A stretch of DNA of 64,000 bases from Narthecium ossifragum (lineage: Eukaryota; Streptophyta; Magnoliopsida; Dioscoreales; Nartheciaceae), in assembly GCA_963920575.1 (NCBI GenBank), contig OY986972.1, forward strand, positions 24,228,672-24,292,671, written 5' to 3'. Both the position numbers and the translations under genes were made by a program. Shown piece by piece: positions 1 through 9,453 of this stretch; the stretch's first letter is position 1; each line of letters begins with the position of its first letter. Below the pieces are notes generated by a model. It worked only from the letters and a program-made list of their open reading frames with translations, had not been told where the DNA came from and made no database searches.

Positions 1-48
1 AAAATTTTCAACATAATTGAACTAACCCCTCTCATTTCTCTTGCTCTT

Positions 49-165
49 AAGATGACACACTAACTACTAAAATAAAAACGTATAATGACATTATACGTCC
101 ACTCTAATAAGGGCCCTTTTTTCTCTTTTTTTTTTTTTAAGAACCGTCTACTCTCTCTAAGGGTA
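49..165 (+). repeat. Dispersed repeat, inverted match to 44.2/45.8 kb
   Basis: The stretch containing GACACACTAACTA, CCACTCTAATAAGG and the T-rich AAGAACC segment matches, in inverted orientation, sequence on either side of the MITE plus L1 insertion at 44272-45786. Here the two halves are almost contiguous, so this copy looks like the unoccupied form of that site. No coding capacity is seen; short open frames here are low complexity. Confidence 0.5.
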
Positions 166-500
166 TGTTTGTTTCACTGGAATGTTCTGAAATGGAGTGC
201 TGGAATGAAATGTACTTCCTGTGGAATAGAATGGTCTATCACTTTTACTATTTGTTTCGTACTGGAGTGGAAACTGAATCATGTGGAATGTGTCATTTTT
301 TGTTATTTGTTTGGTGCTGGAATGGAATGTTCTTCATGTGGAATGAAATGTAATGGTATGTCAATTTTACTGTTTGTTTCGTACTAGAGTGGAAACTGAA
401 TCATGTGGACTCTGTCACTTTTCGTTGTTTGTTTGGTGTTGGAATGAAAACAAAATCTAGTGATTTTTTCAGTTTTTGTGTTTGTTTCGTGATGGAATGG
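166..500. repeat. Imperfect tandem repeat, 52-82 bp period
   Basis: Six degenerate copies of a motif of the form TTTGTTTSGTRNTGGARTGG start near 168, 250, 303, 371, 426 and 479. Longer units of about 122 bp can be matched (250 against 371). The first copy abuts the dispersed repeat ending at 165. Short open frames inside (about 100 aa or less) simply translate the repeat. Confidence 0.6.
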
Positions 501-1078
501 GGGATATGGTCACCCCAAATTGCTTCTGGTGAGAATACCACCATGTTTTCCGATTTTAATATATATTAATCTTTTTATGGCATTAATAATATGAAATAAT
601 TGTGATATTTCGATATCTATGTTGATGAGAATATAATAGCATATCTCTTTCACTTCAGAATTTCTTTATTTTTTAATTTTTTTTTTGTTTTTGCAATCAT
701 ATTCGTTGTTGGAGCTGAAATTTTATTGACCTAACTATTTTTTTTCATTCGATGATGATAATCAACTTTATTGACGGAGCACTTATGATAATTAATTAAT
801 AATTTCAAAGCTCTTCATGAACATCAACTATTCAAACCTGTATAAAAAAAAAACTTACACCACACCACCTAGCATTAGTAGTAGCAACAGATGCGGGGTT
901 CGAGTTTTCTAAGCCTAAATCGAAACCCGTCTCGAATTCATTCGGGTTTAACTTGACTTCCCCGTAACCACTCAAAACCCATTTAGACTTATCCCAAACT
1001 CATATTATTTGGGACGGGTCATATTATTTGGGACGGGTCGAGGCGAGAACTCGTTTAGCCCGCTCCATTGCCAATCCC
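501..1078. other. AT-rich intergenic sequence
   Basis: No gene is recognised. The only structure seen is a 19-bp direct duplication at 1002-1020 and 1021-1039 (core TTTGGGACGGGTC). Confidence 0.5.
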
Positions 1079-1184
1079 TATGAATATCTAGGTATAATTG
1101 GGGGATTAAGATCAACCAGTAGACCTGTCGCCAATTCCCCAAAATATCAACGCAGCCGATGACTTATTACACCAAACAGTATCA

Positions 1185-3868
1185 TGTCATCGCACCCCGG
1201 CCCAGAAAACCCACCCAGGCCGGGGCACGAGGGGGAAAACCTATCTCTATTGGCGACCAACAGCGGAGACGGTTACAAAAGAGAAGAAAAAGGCGGAAGG
1301 AAAATTTACATTAAATACAGCAAAGGATTAAATACATCAGTATATACAAGGTTTACATCATTTACATAATAACAAAAAGGGATTTACATCTTCAGGTGTC
1401 TCCGCGAACGCACAGACGAAGCCGTCCTGGCCCTCAAGCATGCTCAGCTGGCGACGCGCTGCCGCACGACGAACACCGGGGGCCCACAGGGGAAGCGCTG
1501 GTACCTGCACCTGCAACAAAACGGTCCAGGTAGGTATGAGCCAAGGCTCAGTAGGGTTCTACTCTACGACACTCGCAAGGGAAAGGGTGACTCCAACCGT
1601 GTTGACTCTGTGCCAAGTACCGAGGCCAGCCAAGGATCCCATAAATCCTATCGATAACCCGAAGGGCACCTGTCCGCAGTACGTCCTCCGACGGCCACTG
1701 TTCAGGGGTGGACATCCTCCGACATTCCCTGACACATGGTGGACATGACGCTACCCGTAGGACACCCCTCTCCAAGCGGAACCTCCACGCTTGTCGGAAC
1801 GTCCGAGGTTACGACAACCATCTCCCAGTGCTACAGAGTCAACACCCCAAACCCCACAACCAAAACTAAGTCCTACCCGGGATCCCACACACCCCACTCT
1901 CGACAAGCCTATCATGACTATAATGCGCAAAACAACGAATAATAATTAAAGCAGTAAGAAAGCAATTAATAAAGATAATGTAAACAAGCAACAGGACTAA
2001 TAATCGAAATTTCGGCATTACAACGGTACAATGCCGTCAACCGAAATTCCTGCATTGGGGCACACCCCCAGCCACTCCAACACAACAATCACATATAAGT
2101 ACAACAAATAAACTAGGGCACACCCTCGGCCCAACTAGCAATCTAAACATCCCGAAGGGGCATAACCCCTTTGGTTCAACCACAAAGCCATAAAAGGACA
2201 CACCGTCGGCCCTAGGCTTAAGCATGGCATACTAATACATAATCACGCAAATAACATGAAGTTATAATAATAAAAATGAATGAAGAACAGATGGCAGCAA
2301 TGAGTATATAATTGCAGCAACTACATAGACAATACAGAAGTTGGCATACATCTAGCCGGACTACCAGCACAACTACAACCAAGAGAAAGTATCAAGGAAA
2401 TTAAATAAGAAAACAAGAAGAACTTGAAGCATTTCCTCAAGCATCCGACAGCCCAAGAACAGGGGGAAGAAAACCTTGAAAACCTCAAAAGAAATCCGGC
2501 AAACCACAAGCCCAATATCGAGATCCATCCAAGACCGAAACAGAGAAACAACATCATCAAAATCCACCCCCTAATCCCTGGATACATGCAATGGCAGCAA
2601 AGAGGAGAGGAAGAACAGGGGAGGAACCAGATTACCACCCAACGTCGAAATCTATCACATAGCATTGGATTCCAACGATGTCCAACAAAATCCGGCCAAC
2701 CCAAAGCAAAGAACCTCCAAGCCAATCAGCGATGGAGTTAGGGGAACTCAAACCTCCGACCAACCAAAAACAGGAGGGAAGAAAGCTCCACAGAGCCAAG
2801 GAATCACGGTGGGAAAACCCACCATCCAAGGAAACAGAGAGCCCGATCAAGTTCAAGGAGACAGGGGAGGGAACCCAGCGATCAACCAAGAACAGAGAAA
2901 TCGGAAATCCAACCAAGAACAGGGGAAACCGATCAAACCCAAGGAAAGAAGCCGAACCCATCGATCCACAAAACCAGAGAAGATCCAAGAGCCAACCGAC
3001 GAGGAAAACCAACGAGGAATCCAAAACCGGAAAAACAGAACCCTTAACCCAGCCGGCGTCTAAAGTAGAATCCCTACCTCCACAACGCTGCTTCAACCCG
3101 CGTAGCTACGCCTCGGACCTTCCTCGCGTCGCCACGGTCCCGACGAACCTCCAAACTCCAGGAATGGCGGCCGGAGGAGGGAGAACGGCGACGTCGAAGG
3201 ATCGCCCGGCGTTGGGGAAGAGCAGAGCACACGCGCGGAAGAAGGGAGAGGGGAAGAGCAGAGACCCGCGCGGAAGAGAGGAGCCGGAGAGAAAAGAGAA
3301 AAGAAGGAGAGGAGGAGAGAAAGGAGAAGAGAGGGAGAGGTGAAGGAGAGAGAGAGCTCGGGAAAAGAGGAGAAGAAAGGGGGGGGAGGGAAGAAGCCGG
3401 CCTTCCCTTCCCCCGAGGCGCGAAGTGATGGCCTGACGGCCATCACATCGGTCTTCTCCGACGAGACTCACCCTCGAAGAGGGTGAGATCAATCTCACTA
3501 GTTGGCCAGATCGATCCGACTAGTCAGGCCAGATCGGTCTGCCCAAGAGGTGTGATCGATCCGACTAGTCAGGCCAGATCGGTCTGCCCAAGAGGTGTGA
3601 TCGATCCAACTTTCTGACGTTGAACAATCGATCCTTCTGGCCAGGAAGGATTGAACCCTCTTTCGCAGGAAGCTAGACTTGGGTTAAGACTTAAACCCAA
3701 GTCCGGATCTCTCGATCCCGGGTCCACCTAGCCATTCTACTCAAACACAAACACCAAAACAAGGTCTGTGTGTGCACAGGCGGGTGAAACAAACCAACAA
3801 GGTGCAATCTACCAAATTGCCCTTGCGATCAACGATGAGTCACAGGAATAGAGGGACGGGTCCTCACA
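1185..3868. mobile_element. Solo LTR (family 1), about 2.7 kb
   Basis: It begins TGTCATCGCACCCCGGCCC and ends GGGTCCTCACA, the same termini as the LTR at 4145-6324, and shares internal landmarks with it (GGGGGAAAACCTA near the start; AAGGTCTGTGTGTGCACA and CAAATTGCCCTTG near the end). Only one LTR is present and there are no gag-pol genes, so it is a solo LTR. A 5-bp target duplication is not visible; comparison with 14225-14258 shows about 15 bp missing at the site. Read on the minus strand it starts TGTGAGGACC, which may be the true orientation. Open frames of up to 221 aa at 2424-3343 come from skewed composition and are not considered genes. Confidence 0.75.
3509..3634. promoter_or_regulatory. 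Paired GATCGATC/GATCGGTC palindrome array in LTR family 1
   Basis: GATCGATC at 3509, 3554 and 3599 alternates with GATCGGTC at 3532 and 3577, with 22-23 bp between members, and a further ATCGATCC follows near 3627. The unit of about 45 bp is tandemly repeated. The role is unknown; see the findings on paired palindromes. Confidence 0.5.
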
Positions 3869-4144
3869 CTAGCTAGCCAGGTCAAGACTCTAATGCCGTA
3901 GAAATCTCTATAGTGGTGGCGCAGACTTTCGTGACATCGAAAAAACGTAGACTATCGTGACATATATGGTAAAAGACGACCAGGCTCCTCCAAGTTGTTT
4001 GTATTTCTAAGAAGAGTTATGATGTTGTTCTGGAAATGGGGGAACTCACCAAATGGCAACTGTTGCATGCCGTCAGTATCCTAGCTCTTTTCTTTGGTGG
4101 TTGCACCTCCAGCAAAGATTTCATAACCCCAACTCAACCCCTCT

Positions 4145-6324
4145 TGTCGCGCCCCGACCCACAGGACCCAGACCGGGCCGGGATACGAGGGGGAAAACCT
4201 ACAACTACTAGCCTCAACTGGCGGAAACAGTTGAGACTAAAGGACAGCTGGCGGAAACAGCTGTCAACAAGCAGAGAAAGGGCGGAAGCAAGCTAAACAA
4301 CAACATCTATTATAAAAACGTATAATAGAGTTCAGGGATTTAGAACAACAGTTCTAGAAAAGAAGAGTACAAGGACGACAGTCCACAAAAGAACAACACC
4401 CACAGGGGTCTCCTCAAAGACGCAAACGAAGCCATCCTGACCCTCAGACATAGTCAGGAGCTGGCGCGCTGCCGTCGGGACGACCGAGGGGGTAACACAG
4501 GGACAGAGCGGCCACCTGCACCTGCAACAAATACAGTCCAGGTAGGCATGAGCAACAACTCAGCAGGGTCCTACTTTACAACTCCCACACCCAAGGGTAA
4601 AGCAACCGGACACACTCTGATGCCAAGTACCGAGGCTTGCCAAGGATCCCATAAATCCCGTCAATAACCCGAAGGGTTCCTGTCCTAGGTGCGTATCTCC
4701 GATAACACCACTGCTCAGGGGTGGGCAACTCCGACATTCCCTGACACAGGGTGGACACGACGCAACCAGTAGGACACCCTTCTCCAAGCGGGATCTCCGC
4801 ACTTGGCGGAACAACCGAAGTTAAGACTACCATCACTCGGTACTCCAAGCAGCAGAGTTAACACAGACCCAACCTACCCTAGCATGCCTAATGCACAGGA
4901 AAACAGGGCAGGATAAATATGATAAAGCTGTAAACAACCAACACAGCAAATGCACACCTTCGACCCATTTATACTAAACACTTCCGAGGGTCATGACTCC
5001 CTCGATTCACCACAAAGCGGTAAGGGCATACCGTCAGCCCATTTATTCTACACACCCCGAGAGGCATCACTCTCTCGGTTCAACCACAAACTGATAAGCA
5101 TTCATGCATGATCCATAACAGGACAAACCCCGAGGGCAAAACCGTAAAAACCGCTTGCATGCGAAGCCCCGCGGGCAAAACAGCACTTAAACAAGTAAAA
5201 ACCCTCCCTGCACTGAAGGAGATCGATCTCCTATAGCAACGAGATCGATCTTCCTCGAGGCGAGGAGCACCAGTCCAGGTCACCCCGCGGGATCGATCTC
5301 GACCCATATGCAGATCGATCTCACGGATGACGTAGGACGCAAGCTGCACAGGCGCCAGCCGCCAAGAGATCGATCTCCCTCCCAGGGAGATCGCTCTCGC
5401 TCGGGCGGGCTGGGCCACCCCGACCAAGATCGATCTCACCTCTTGAGATCGATCATGATCGGGTCCCCCGGCGGCCGGACGGCGAAGAACACCGCCGGAA
5501 ACCTCGACCATACCTCACCAAACTAGGTGGGTTGGTAGATCTCAGTGCCACGAAGCTATTCATGGCTTCCAATCCAAAAACCAACATCTATACATGGAGA
5601 TCTAAGGAAAACAAATCCGGATCTCAAAACCCAAAAGCAACCGGAGTCTTAGAAGAAGAACCCTACCTCCACAACGCAGCTTCGATCCACAAGGCCTAGC
5701 CTAAGATCTTCCTCGCCTTGCCACGAACCCAACGAGCCTTCAAGCTCCAGGAAAGGTGGCCGGAGGAGGAAGAACGGCGAAGAAAAGCTCAGCCGGCCAA
5801 GAGGAAGAAACAGAGCTCTCGCGAGGGGGAAGAAGAAAGGAGAAGCCGGCGGAAAGGAAGGCAGAGGGGAAGGGGGGGTAAGGCCGGGGGAAAGCCGGCG
5901 AAGGCGGGGAAAAGCTGGGGGAGGGGAGGGAAAGTCTTCCCTCCCCTGACAGGGGAAGCGACGGCCATCGCCGTGGCCGTCCTTCGACGCCACCGCCAAC
6001 GACTTCCAGGCACAGAGAGATCGATCTTCATGGCCAAGGAGATCGATCTCCCTTGCCCAGAACGGCCACCTCTAGGCACAGAGAGATCGATCTTCACTGC
6101 CATGGAGATCGATCTCCCTTGCCCAGAACGGAAACCTTGGGCTGAGATTTAGGCCCAAGCCCAGGACTTCCGAACTCGGGTCCACCTAACCTTTCGAACA
6201 ACCACAAGCACCAAACAAGGTCTGTGTGTGCACACCCAGTATGAAACGACCGCCAAGGCGCAATTTCCCAAATTGCCCTTGGGGTAAATAACAAGCCACA
6301 GGGATGGAGGGGCAGGTCCTCACA
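4145..6324. mobile_element. Solo LTR (family 1), 2,180 bp, with 5-bp target duplication
   Basis: It starts TGTCGCGCCCCGACCC and ends GGTCCTCACA, flanked by the perfect 5-bp duplication CCTCT (4140-4144 and 6325-6329). Removing the element and one CCTCT restores the SRLK reading as in gene 2. It has the same termini as the LTR at 1185-3868. There is no internal coding region, so it arose by LTR-LTR recombination. GC-rich open frames at 5649-6152 on both strands are compositional. Confidence 0.92.
5221..6114. promoter_or_regulatory. Paired GATCGATC palindromes in LTR family 1
   Basis: GATCGATC octamers occur in pairs: 5221/5243, 5291/5313, 5368/5389 (the second is GATCGCTC), 5428/5447, then 6019/6041 and 6085/6107. 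Within-pair spacing is 22, 22, 21, 19, 22 and 22 bp. Most extend to AGATCGATCT. Between-pair spacing is 60-77 bp. Sequences between pairs differ, so the octamer itself seems to be what is conserved. Confidence 0.6.
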
Positions 6325-7621
6325 CCTCTCCTACGACCAAACCCTCGTCTCCGCCGGTGGGACCTTCGCCCTCGGCTTCTTCCAACCGGGCTCCTCCGGC
6401 GCTCGGTACATTGGCATATGGTACAACAACATCCCCGTTAAGACATTCATATGGGTCGACAACCGCCAGACTCCGGTGACAACCTCCAACGCCAGCCTGG
6501 CCATCACCGCCGACGGAAGCCTTTCTATCATCGATGCCAATGGCACGACGTACGTCACCCTGGCATCGGCACCCAGCCTGATCACCAACCCTATGGCGTA
6601 GTTGCTGGACACCGGCAACTTTGTCTTTACCGCCGGAGGTGGCCTCTTGTGGCAGAGCTTCGATCACCCGACCGACACGCTGCTCCCCGGGATGAAGCTG
6701 GGGTTTGACTTCGGCGCCGGGCTCAACCGGAACATCACAGCTTGGAAGAGAGACGACGACCCATCCCCCAGCAACTTTACCCTCAACATGGATCGAACGG
6801 CACTGTACGACAATAAAAACTCGGCGTCTCGTGGGTACGAGATTTCAGATTTCATTGTGACAAAAGTTTTGATTACATAGATGATATGTGGGCACGACAC
6901 TCCCGGGTTGCCAGACTGACAACCCGTTAATTACATCCCTGTAGGGAAAACACATGATTAAGGACTCGGGATCTAAAGTCCTGTTACATTAATATAAAAG
7001 AAGTTAATAAAAGACATAGAAAAGAATATATCGAAGGATATCGGGTGGAGGCAGAGCCTCCGACCCTCACCTTTGTTACCAATGCAGGCGCTCCTGTCTT
7101 CTTCCTCAGATCTGGTATGGGGTCCTCAGGTGGGTGAGTCTTCCCTCTTTTATGCCGGCACCTTCTGCTTTTCCTCTAGATCTACAACTTTTTGGCCTTC
7201 AACGTTGGGGAGCTTTCTCTTCTATATCTTGAATCTGGAGAGTCCGACAGGGCGTCTGTACGATCTTCAAGGTCTCTCAGAAGCCAAAGAAGCCCAGAGC
7301 CAGCCAAGAGAGCCAAGAGAGCCAAAAGAGAGCCAAGGAGCCCCCCTCTCCTCTCTATTTATAGGCGAGGGGCTAGAACTCCTGGCGGGCGCTTTGAATT
7401 TTGAAAGCGACCTGCCGTATCTCGAGAGTTGGGGCGTTTGGAGCGTATCCGGGGAGATCGTATCAGAGAGATACGTAAGTTGTTCCGGGGATCGTATCTG
7501 GGTGTTGAGGTTGTTCCCAGGAGATCCTATCTGGGAGTTGGAGAGATTTATTCTCCTTTGAATTTGAATCCTTTATTTGAATTCAAAGTGCATGTTTGAA
7601 TTTCGAACATATATGTTCGAA

Positions 7622-7680
7622 TATGTTTGAATTTGGATATTTGTTTGAATTTGGATATTTGTTTGAATTTTGAATATATG
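7622..7680. repeat. AT-rich 18-bp tandem repeat
   Basis: The unit TTTGAATTTGGATATTTG is repeated about three times in an AT-rich tract inside the outer retroelement-like sequence. Confidence 0.6.
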
Positions 7681-8172
7681 TCGGTATTTTGGATATTTCG
7701 TGAATTTACCAAAATGTCATTGGTCAAGGGTGATGTGCAAATGACCAAACTGCCCATCCATCGGCCCATACTTATTTTGGACCAAAATACCCTTGTGTTA
7801 GGTGGGAGGGTCCATATGCACGTTTTGGACTATTACATTTATGGAGATGTAAAATGACCAAAATACCCATGGGGGTGAAAATTACCGAAACGCCCTTGAT
7901 GCTTATGGTTTATGTAGGATGCCATCAAAACCTTATAGGACGAATTAGGTGTGTTAGGGGAGAGGGTTCCCTTAATATGGGGGAAATTACGATAATGCCC
8001 CTTGATAAGTCACAAAATATACATAATTCACCCATTCAACTGGGCTTTGTTAGCTCTCAAGCAATGCATTTTTAATATCTTTTCATATGGTTGCAGGTAC
8101 AAGAGCTTACAAAGAGAGTTGCATTGATTTCGAGCCAAAAAGACATCAAATATACAGATTCAGCCTTATTTG

Positions 8173-8650
8173 GATCGATCAAGACAATTTGGATCGATCC
8201 AGGGATTTTTGGATCGATCCCAAAGTGGTTCGGATCGATCCATACCCTTTTCCAGAGAGCCAGACTTTCTGTCACATATTGGATCGATCCGAATCCTTAA
8301 TGGATCGATCCAAATATCTTTCTTTAGAGAGCTTGGTACAAATTGGATCGATCTAGATCTGTAATGGATCGATCCATATTACTTTTCTAGAGAACTATGA
8401 TTCTCTGGTACATATTGGATCGATCCAGATCTGTAATGGATCGATCCCTATTTCTTTTTCAGAGAGCCATGATTCTCTAGTACATAATGGATCGATCCAA
8501 ATTGTTAATGGATCGATCCCTATTTCTTTCCAGAGAACTTGATTTTCTGCTACATCTTGGATCGATCCAGACACATTTTGGATCGATCCAAGTTGTTAGA
8601 AACCCAGATTTTGACATCTTGGATCGATCCAAACCTATTTCGGATCGATC
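8173..8650 (+). promoter_or_regulatory. Array of 16 GATCGATC palindromes in LTR A
   Basis: GATCGATC starts at 8173, 8192, 8212, 8233, then in pairs 8282/8303, 8346/8367, 8418/8439, 8490/8511, 8560/8581 and 8622/8643. Spacing in the first cluster is 19-21 bp; in every later pair it is exactly 21. Pair starts are 62-72 bp apart. Most copies extend to GGATCGATCC. Some spacers share an AGAGA...TCTCT inverted motif, so part of the array is a 70-bp tandem repeat. The location just upstream of the TATA box suggests a U3 promoter array (inference). Confidence 0.75.
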
Positions 8651-8714
8651 CAAGGTTGCTGACGGGTAAAAATGGACGGTTCTGATATGAACCGCGGGTC
8701 CACGACTTGGAGCC

Positions 8715-8722
8715 TATAAATA
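8715..8722 (+). promoter_or_regulatory. TATA box of LTR A
   Basis: TATAAATA in the context AGCCTATAAATATGG, 72 bp downstream of the start of the last palindrome (8643). By position it is the likely U3 core promoter. Confidence 0.6.
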
Positions 8723-9062
8723 TGGGCTTTGGCTCTGATTTGAGGATCTTTTCTCCACTCTTTTTCCCTCCTTATTCCAGCCTTCTCCCCTCCTTTAGTT
8801 TTTGGAGATTTCTCCTCTAATCCTTGAAGATTTAGGGCTTTGAGGGTGGATTTTGATGGAGAAGATGGGTGAAGCCTCTTTTTCCATGGCTATTGATAAG
8901 ACGTGAAAAGTGCATAAATCACCCTTTTAACTTGGCCTTGTTAGTCTCCGAGCAAGGCCTTACTGACGATTATTACTCTATGGCAGGTACAAGAGCCCTC
9001 AATGAGGATTGGATCAAGTTCCGAGCTTAAACGATGTCATTTGGGCCAGTTTTTATGAAGAA

Positions 9063-9381
9063 GATCGATCCTTTATTAAAGAAGGATCGATCCTTTATTG
9101 AAGAAGGATCGATCCTTTGAAGTACATTAAGAAGGAAGCCAATCAGGACAACAAGGATCGATCCTATGTCATGAGAGGATCGATCACTTTTGCGCATTTT
9201 TCAGTGACAGAACGCAAATTCTAGAGGATCGATCTCCACCTACTGAAAGATCGATCTTCATCGGGGTGCAGCCAGAACTCAAGAGAAAAGATCGATCCTT
9301 TCCTATGGGAGGATCGATCCTCCACGGGACCAGCTATCACACGAAGAGGAAGATCGATCCTCTCCCTTACGAGGATCGATC
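9063..9381 (+). promoter_or_regulatory. Array of 11 GATCGATC palindromes in LTR B, 22-bp pairs
   Basis: GATCGATC starts at 9063, 9085 and 9107 (a triplet), then pairs 9156/9178, 9227/9249, 9290/9312 and 9352/9374. Every within-group spacing is exactly 22 bp. Pair starts are 62-71 bp apart after the first pair. Sequence between pairs is not alike, unlike in LTR A, so the octamers and their spacing are conserved while the spacers are not. Confidence 0.75.
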
Positions 9382-9445
9382 CTTTTGTGCCAGCCAAGCA
9401 AAATCAATGGTCCAGATCTAATCCGAGTGGGGGAGGCTTACTTAC

Positions 9446-9453
9446 TATAAATA
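9446..9453 (+). promoter_or_regulatory. TATA box of LTR B
   Basis: TATAAATA in ACTATAAATAGACC, again 72 bp downstream of the start of the last palindrome (9374), the same distance as in LTR A. Confidence 0.6.

Larger units (their letters stand above)
1079..4035 (+). repeat. Upstream flank of SRLK pseudogene 1 (copy 1 of duplicated flank), split by an LTR
   Basis: The segments 1079-1184 and 3869-4035 are closely similar to 14128-14321 and 18614-18722, the flank upstream of SRLK gene 2. Shared landmarks are the GAATATCTAGGTATAATTGG block, CTAGCTAGCCAGGTCAAGAC, and the GTTGTTTGTATTTCTAAG leader just before the start codon. The copy is interrupted by the LTR at 1185-3868. It lacks the MULE that splits the other copy, so each copy is the empty site for the other's insertion. 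Confidence 0.8.
4036..6793 (+). pseudogene. SRLK pseudogene 1 (lectin exon only, LTR-disrupted)
   Basis: This is the first exon of a G-type lectin receptor kinase, closest in the window to gene 2. The start MGELTKWQLLHAVSILAL and the mature N-terminus are readable at 4036-4144. A solo LTR then interrupts codons for TPTQPLS, and the exon resumes at 6325-6793 with the bulb-lectin WVDNRQTPV and [17 protein letters not shown] blocks. Three lesions make it non-functional: the LTR, an in-frame TAG at 6599-6601 where paralogues have CAG, and truncation at 6793, just after NFTLNMD, by unrelated sequence. No S-locus region, PAN, membrane or kinase exons follow. It is a duplicate of gene 2 together with its upstream flank. 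Confidence 0.9.

Noticed and set aside
2424..3498. Several overlapping open frames of 105-221 aa on both strands
   Set aside because: They lie inside a solo LTR with strongly purine-biased sequence; open frames in several registers at once and no domain signature indicate composition, not coding.
8173..9381. The GATCGATC arrays as a CRISPR array
   Set aside because: The repeat is a short palindrome of 8-10 bp in paired spacing within plant LTRs; there are no 23-47 bp repeats, no leader and no cas genes.
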